A stretch of 7,937 bases of DNA, from positions 1 through 7,937 of the forward strand of contig JBAXAM010000043.1 in the NCBI GenBank assembly GCA_037142515.1. The letters run 5' to 3'. Position 1 is the stretch's first letter, and each line of letters begins with the position of its first letter. The translations under genes and the position numbers were made by a program. Origin of the DNA: JBAXAM01 sp037142515. GTDB taxonomy: Bacteria; Pseudomonadota; Gammaproteobacteria; UBA9339. Below the pieces are notes generated by a model. The model was given only the letters and a program-made list of their open reading frames with translations. It had not been told where the DNA came from and searched no databases. Shown here one piece after another: positions 7,244 through 7,937 of this stretch.

Positions 7244-7273
7244 ATCATAACAAACATTGACGTGTGGCTTCAA
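7244..7273 (-). promoter_or_regulatory. Sigma-70-type promoter for ndk-rlmN, extended -10
   Basis: On the minus strand the -35 element is TTGAAG (7273-7268) and the -10 element is TATGAT (7249-7244), with 18 bp between them. A TGT directly upstream of the -10 makes it an extended -10 (TGnTATGAT). Transcription would begin near 7237, about 28 nt before the ndk ATG. The elements interlock with the tRNA promoter on the other strand. Confidence 0.6.
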
Positions 7274-7285
7274 GTTCATTAGAAT
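7257..7285 (+). promoter_or_regulatory. Sigma-70-type promoter of the tRNA-Ala/tRNA-Glu unit
   Basis: TTGACG (7257-7262) and TAGAAT (7280-7285) are separated by the optimal 17 bp; each differs from consensus at one base. The start would fall near 7292, only about 4 nt before the mature 5' end of tRNA-Ala, a placement typical of tRNA genes. Confidence 0.75.
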
Positions 7286-7295
7286 CCGTATCTTT

Positions 7296-7371
7296 GGGGC
7301 TATAGCTCAGCTGGGAGAGCACTTGCATGGCATGCAAGGGGTCAGCGGTTCGATCCCGCTTAGCTCCACCA
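7296..7371 (+). tRNA. tRNA-Ala (anticodon GGC), reads GCC and GCU
   Basis: The 76-nt cloverleaf is complete with encoded CCA. The acceptor stem GGGGCTA pairs with TAGCTCC and includes the G3:U70 pair that identifies tRNA-Ala. The D stem is GCTC/GAGC. The anticodon stem CTTGC/GCAAG frames loop ATGGCAT, giving anticodon GGC. The T stem AGCGG/CCGCT carries TTCGATC. The discriminator is A73. It is followed after 12 nt by tRNA-Glu, and the two are probably one transcript. Confidence 0.97.
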
Positions 7372-7383
7372 TTGATTTAATAC

Positions 7384-7459
7384 GTCCCTATCGTCTAGAG
7401 GCCTAGGACATTGCCCTTTCACGGCAGTAACAGGGGTTCGAATCCCCTTAGGGACGCCA
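7384..7459 (+). tRNA. tRNA-Glu (anticodon TTC)
   Basis: The 76-nt cloverleaf is complete with encoded CCA. The acceptor stem GTCCCTA pairs fully with TAGGGAC. The anticodon stem TTGCC/GGCAG (one U-G pair) frames loop CTTTCAC, giving anticodon TTC with A at position 37. The T stem AGGGG/CCCCT carries TTCGAAT. The discriminator is G73. The sequence is very close to E. coli tRNA-Glu. It shares the promoter before tRNA-Ala. Confidence 0.97.
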
Positions 7460-7477
7460 TATTATTGTACTTTCGAT

Positions 7478-7499
7478 AAAAATTTCTTCAAAAATTTTT
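7478..7499. terminator. Possible weak AT-only hairpin between tRNA-Glu and the Kelch gene
   Basis: AAAAATTT (7478-7485) and AAATTTTT (7492-7499) are perfect inverted repeats around a 6-nt loop. The position, 19 bp after tRNA-Glu and 31 bp after the Kelch stop on the other strand, suits a two-way terminator. The stem has no G-C pair, so stability is low and the call is weak. Confidence 0.3.
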
Positions 7500-7529
7500 G
7501 ATGCATCCTTGCTAAAGTGGTAACAAAAT

Positions 7530-7937
7530 CTAGTAAAATTCGGTACTGGCGATGACAACGCCACCACCTATCCCTCCTGCTACAAGTACCATACCATTTT
7601 GAAGTAATGTGGCAGTATGATAATAAAAACGCCCAGCATTCAAATCTCCAGTTTTTGTCCAAAGCCCTGTGGTTGGACTGTAAAGTTCGGTACTATTGGC
7701 ACTAGTGGTAGTGCTACTCCCTACTACAAGCACCATACCATTTGAAAGTAATGTGGCAATATGCATATAACGCCCAATATTCAAGGCTCCGGTATCTGTC
7801 CAAGTACCTATGGTTGGATCGTAAATCTCGGTGCTAACAAGGACATCACTACCCCCATACCCTCCTGTTACAAACACCTTACCAGGTAGTGTAACATCCT
7901 TTCTGTAAATTATTTTTGACGAGGCAGCATATTTGTA
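7530..7937 (-). CDS. Kelch-repeat protein, 5' end outside window, stops mid-blade
   Basis: The frame is open from the window's right edge (first codon at 7937) to TAG at 7532-7530, giving 135 visible residues of a longer protein. A GTG at 7877 is not needed as a start, because the frame runs on upstream. The residues show Kelch blades with a 48-residue period: KVFVTGG or MVLVAGG (strand 1, double Gly), STEIYDP or STELYSP (strand 2), W at fixed spacing, then GRxxHxATLLxNG. Such repeats form beta-propellers that usually bind proteins or sugars; bacterial ones are often secreted or surface-exposed, but no signal is visible here. The last blade stops right after STEFY, about 25 residues early. 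That is either truncation or a propeller closed by N-terminal strands. No function can be assigned. Confidence 0.8.
   Translation of the reverse strand, partial: YKYAASSKIIYRKDVTLPGKVFVTGGYGGSDVLVSTEIYDPTIGTWTDTGALNIGRYMHIATLLSNGMVLVVGSSTTTSANSTELYSPTTGLWTKTGDLNAGRFYYHTATLLQNGMVLVAGGIGGGVVIASTEFY
7581..7874 (-). repeat. Tandem 144-bp Kelch-coding repeats
   Basis: The motif TACAA (plus-strand reading) recurs at 7581, 7725 and 7869, exactly 144 bp apart, within longer matching stretches such as AAGTAATGTGGCA in the first two copies. Two full units are followed by the start of a third. The repeats are diverged but recognisable at DNA level, consistent with growth of the gene by unit duplication. 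Confidence 0.8.

Noticed and set aside
7384..7500. tRNA-Glu 3' end as an integration site for a mobile element
   Set aside because: No integrase gene and no second copy of the tRNA 3' end is present in the window.
7581..7874. 144-bp direct repeats as a CRISPR-like or non-coding satellite array
   Set aside because: They keep an open reading frame with a 48-residue Kelch pattern, so they are protein-coding repeats.

Overview
The window comes from a low-GC gammaproteobacterium. The evidence is a near-perfect sigma-32 heat-shock promoter ahead of dnaK-dnaJ, a proteobacterial DnaK with the C-terminal VVDAEF tail, an ndk-rlmN gene pair in the usual gammaproteobacterial order, and tRNA-Ala(GGC) and tRNA-Glu(TTC) genes with encoded CCA. 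AT-rich coding, very tight spacing, gene overlaps and few clear Shine-Dalgarno sites would fit a compact genome such as that of a host-associated lineage (Legionellales-like is a guess). No species can be named from the sequence alone.

Layout, left to right. Positions 2-1147 hold the 3' part of an unrecognised, very AT-rich gene encoding a charged, probably coiled-coil protein; its reading frame is open at the window edge. A sigma-32 promoter at 1198-1226 then drives a five-gene plus-strand cluster: dnaK (1266-3197), dnaJ (3212-4360), folA (4365-4832), folE (4829-5413) and folB (5417-5773). The gaps are 14 bp, 4 bp, a 4-bp overlap and 3 bp, with no room for a terminator, so three folate-pathway genes appear to sit inside the heat-shock transcription unit. 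The minus strand then carries rlmN (5763-6809), which overlaps folB tail to tail by 11 bp, and ndk (6802-7209), which overlaps the rlmN start by 8 bp. Upstream of ndk, two divergent sigma-70-like promoters interlock: one for ndk-rlmN (7244-7273, minus) and one for the tRNA-Ala/tRNA-Glu pair (7257-7285, plus; tRNAs 7296-7371 and 7384-7459). The right edge (7530-7937, minus) is the 3' part of a Kelch-repeat gene with an exact 144-bp period that stops in the middle of a blade.

How the genes work together: DnaK and DnaJ are the Hsp70/Hsp40 folding pair. FolE opens tetrahydrofolate synthesis from GTP, FolB acts on dihydroneopterin, and FolA makes the final reduction to tetrahydrofolate; folK, folP and folC are not here. 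Ndk balances nucleoside triphosphates. RlmN methylates 23S rRNA and certain tRNAs, and tRNA-Glu is a known substrate in E. coli.

I found no mobile element, CRISPR array or evident new defence or biosynthetic system. The core is ordinary genes in a slightly unusual arrangement. The least explained parts are the two edge genes, the interlocked promoters and the T9 run at the ndk/rlmN junction.
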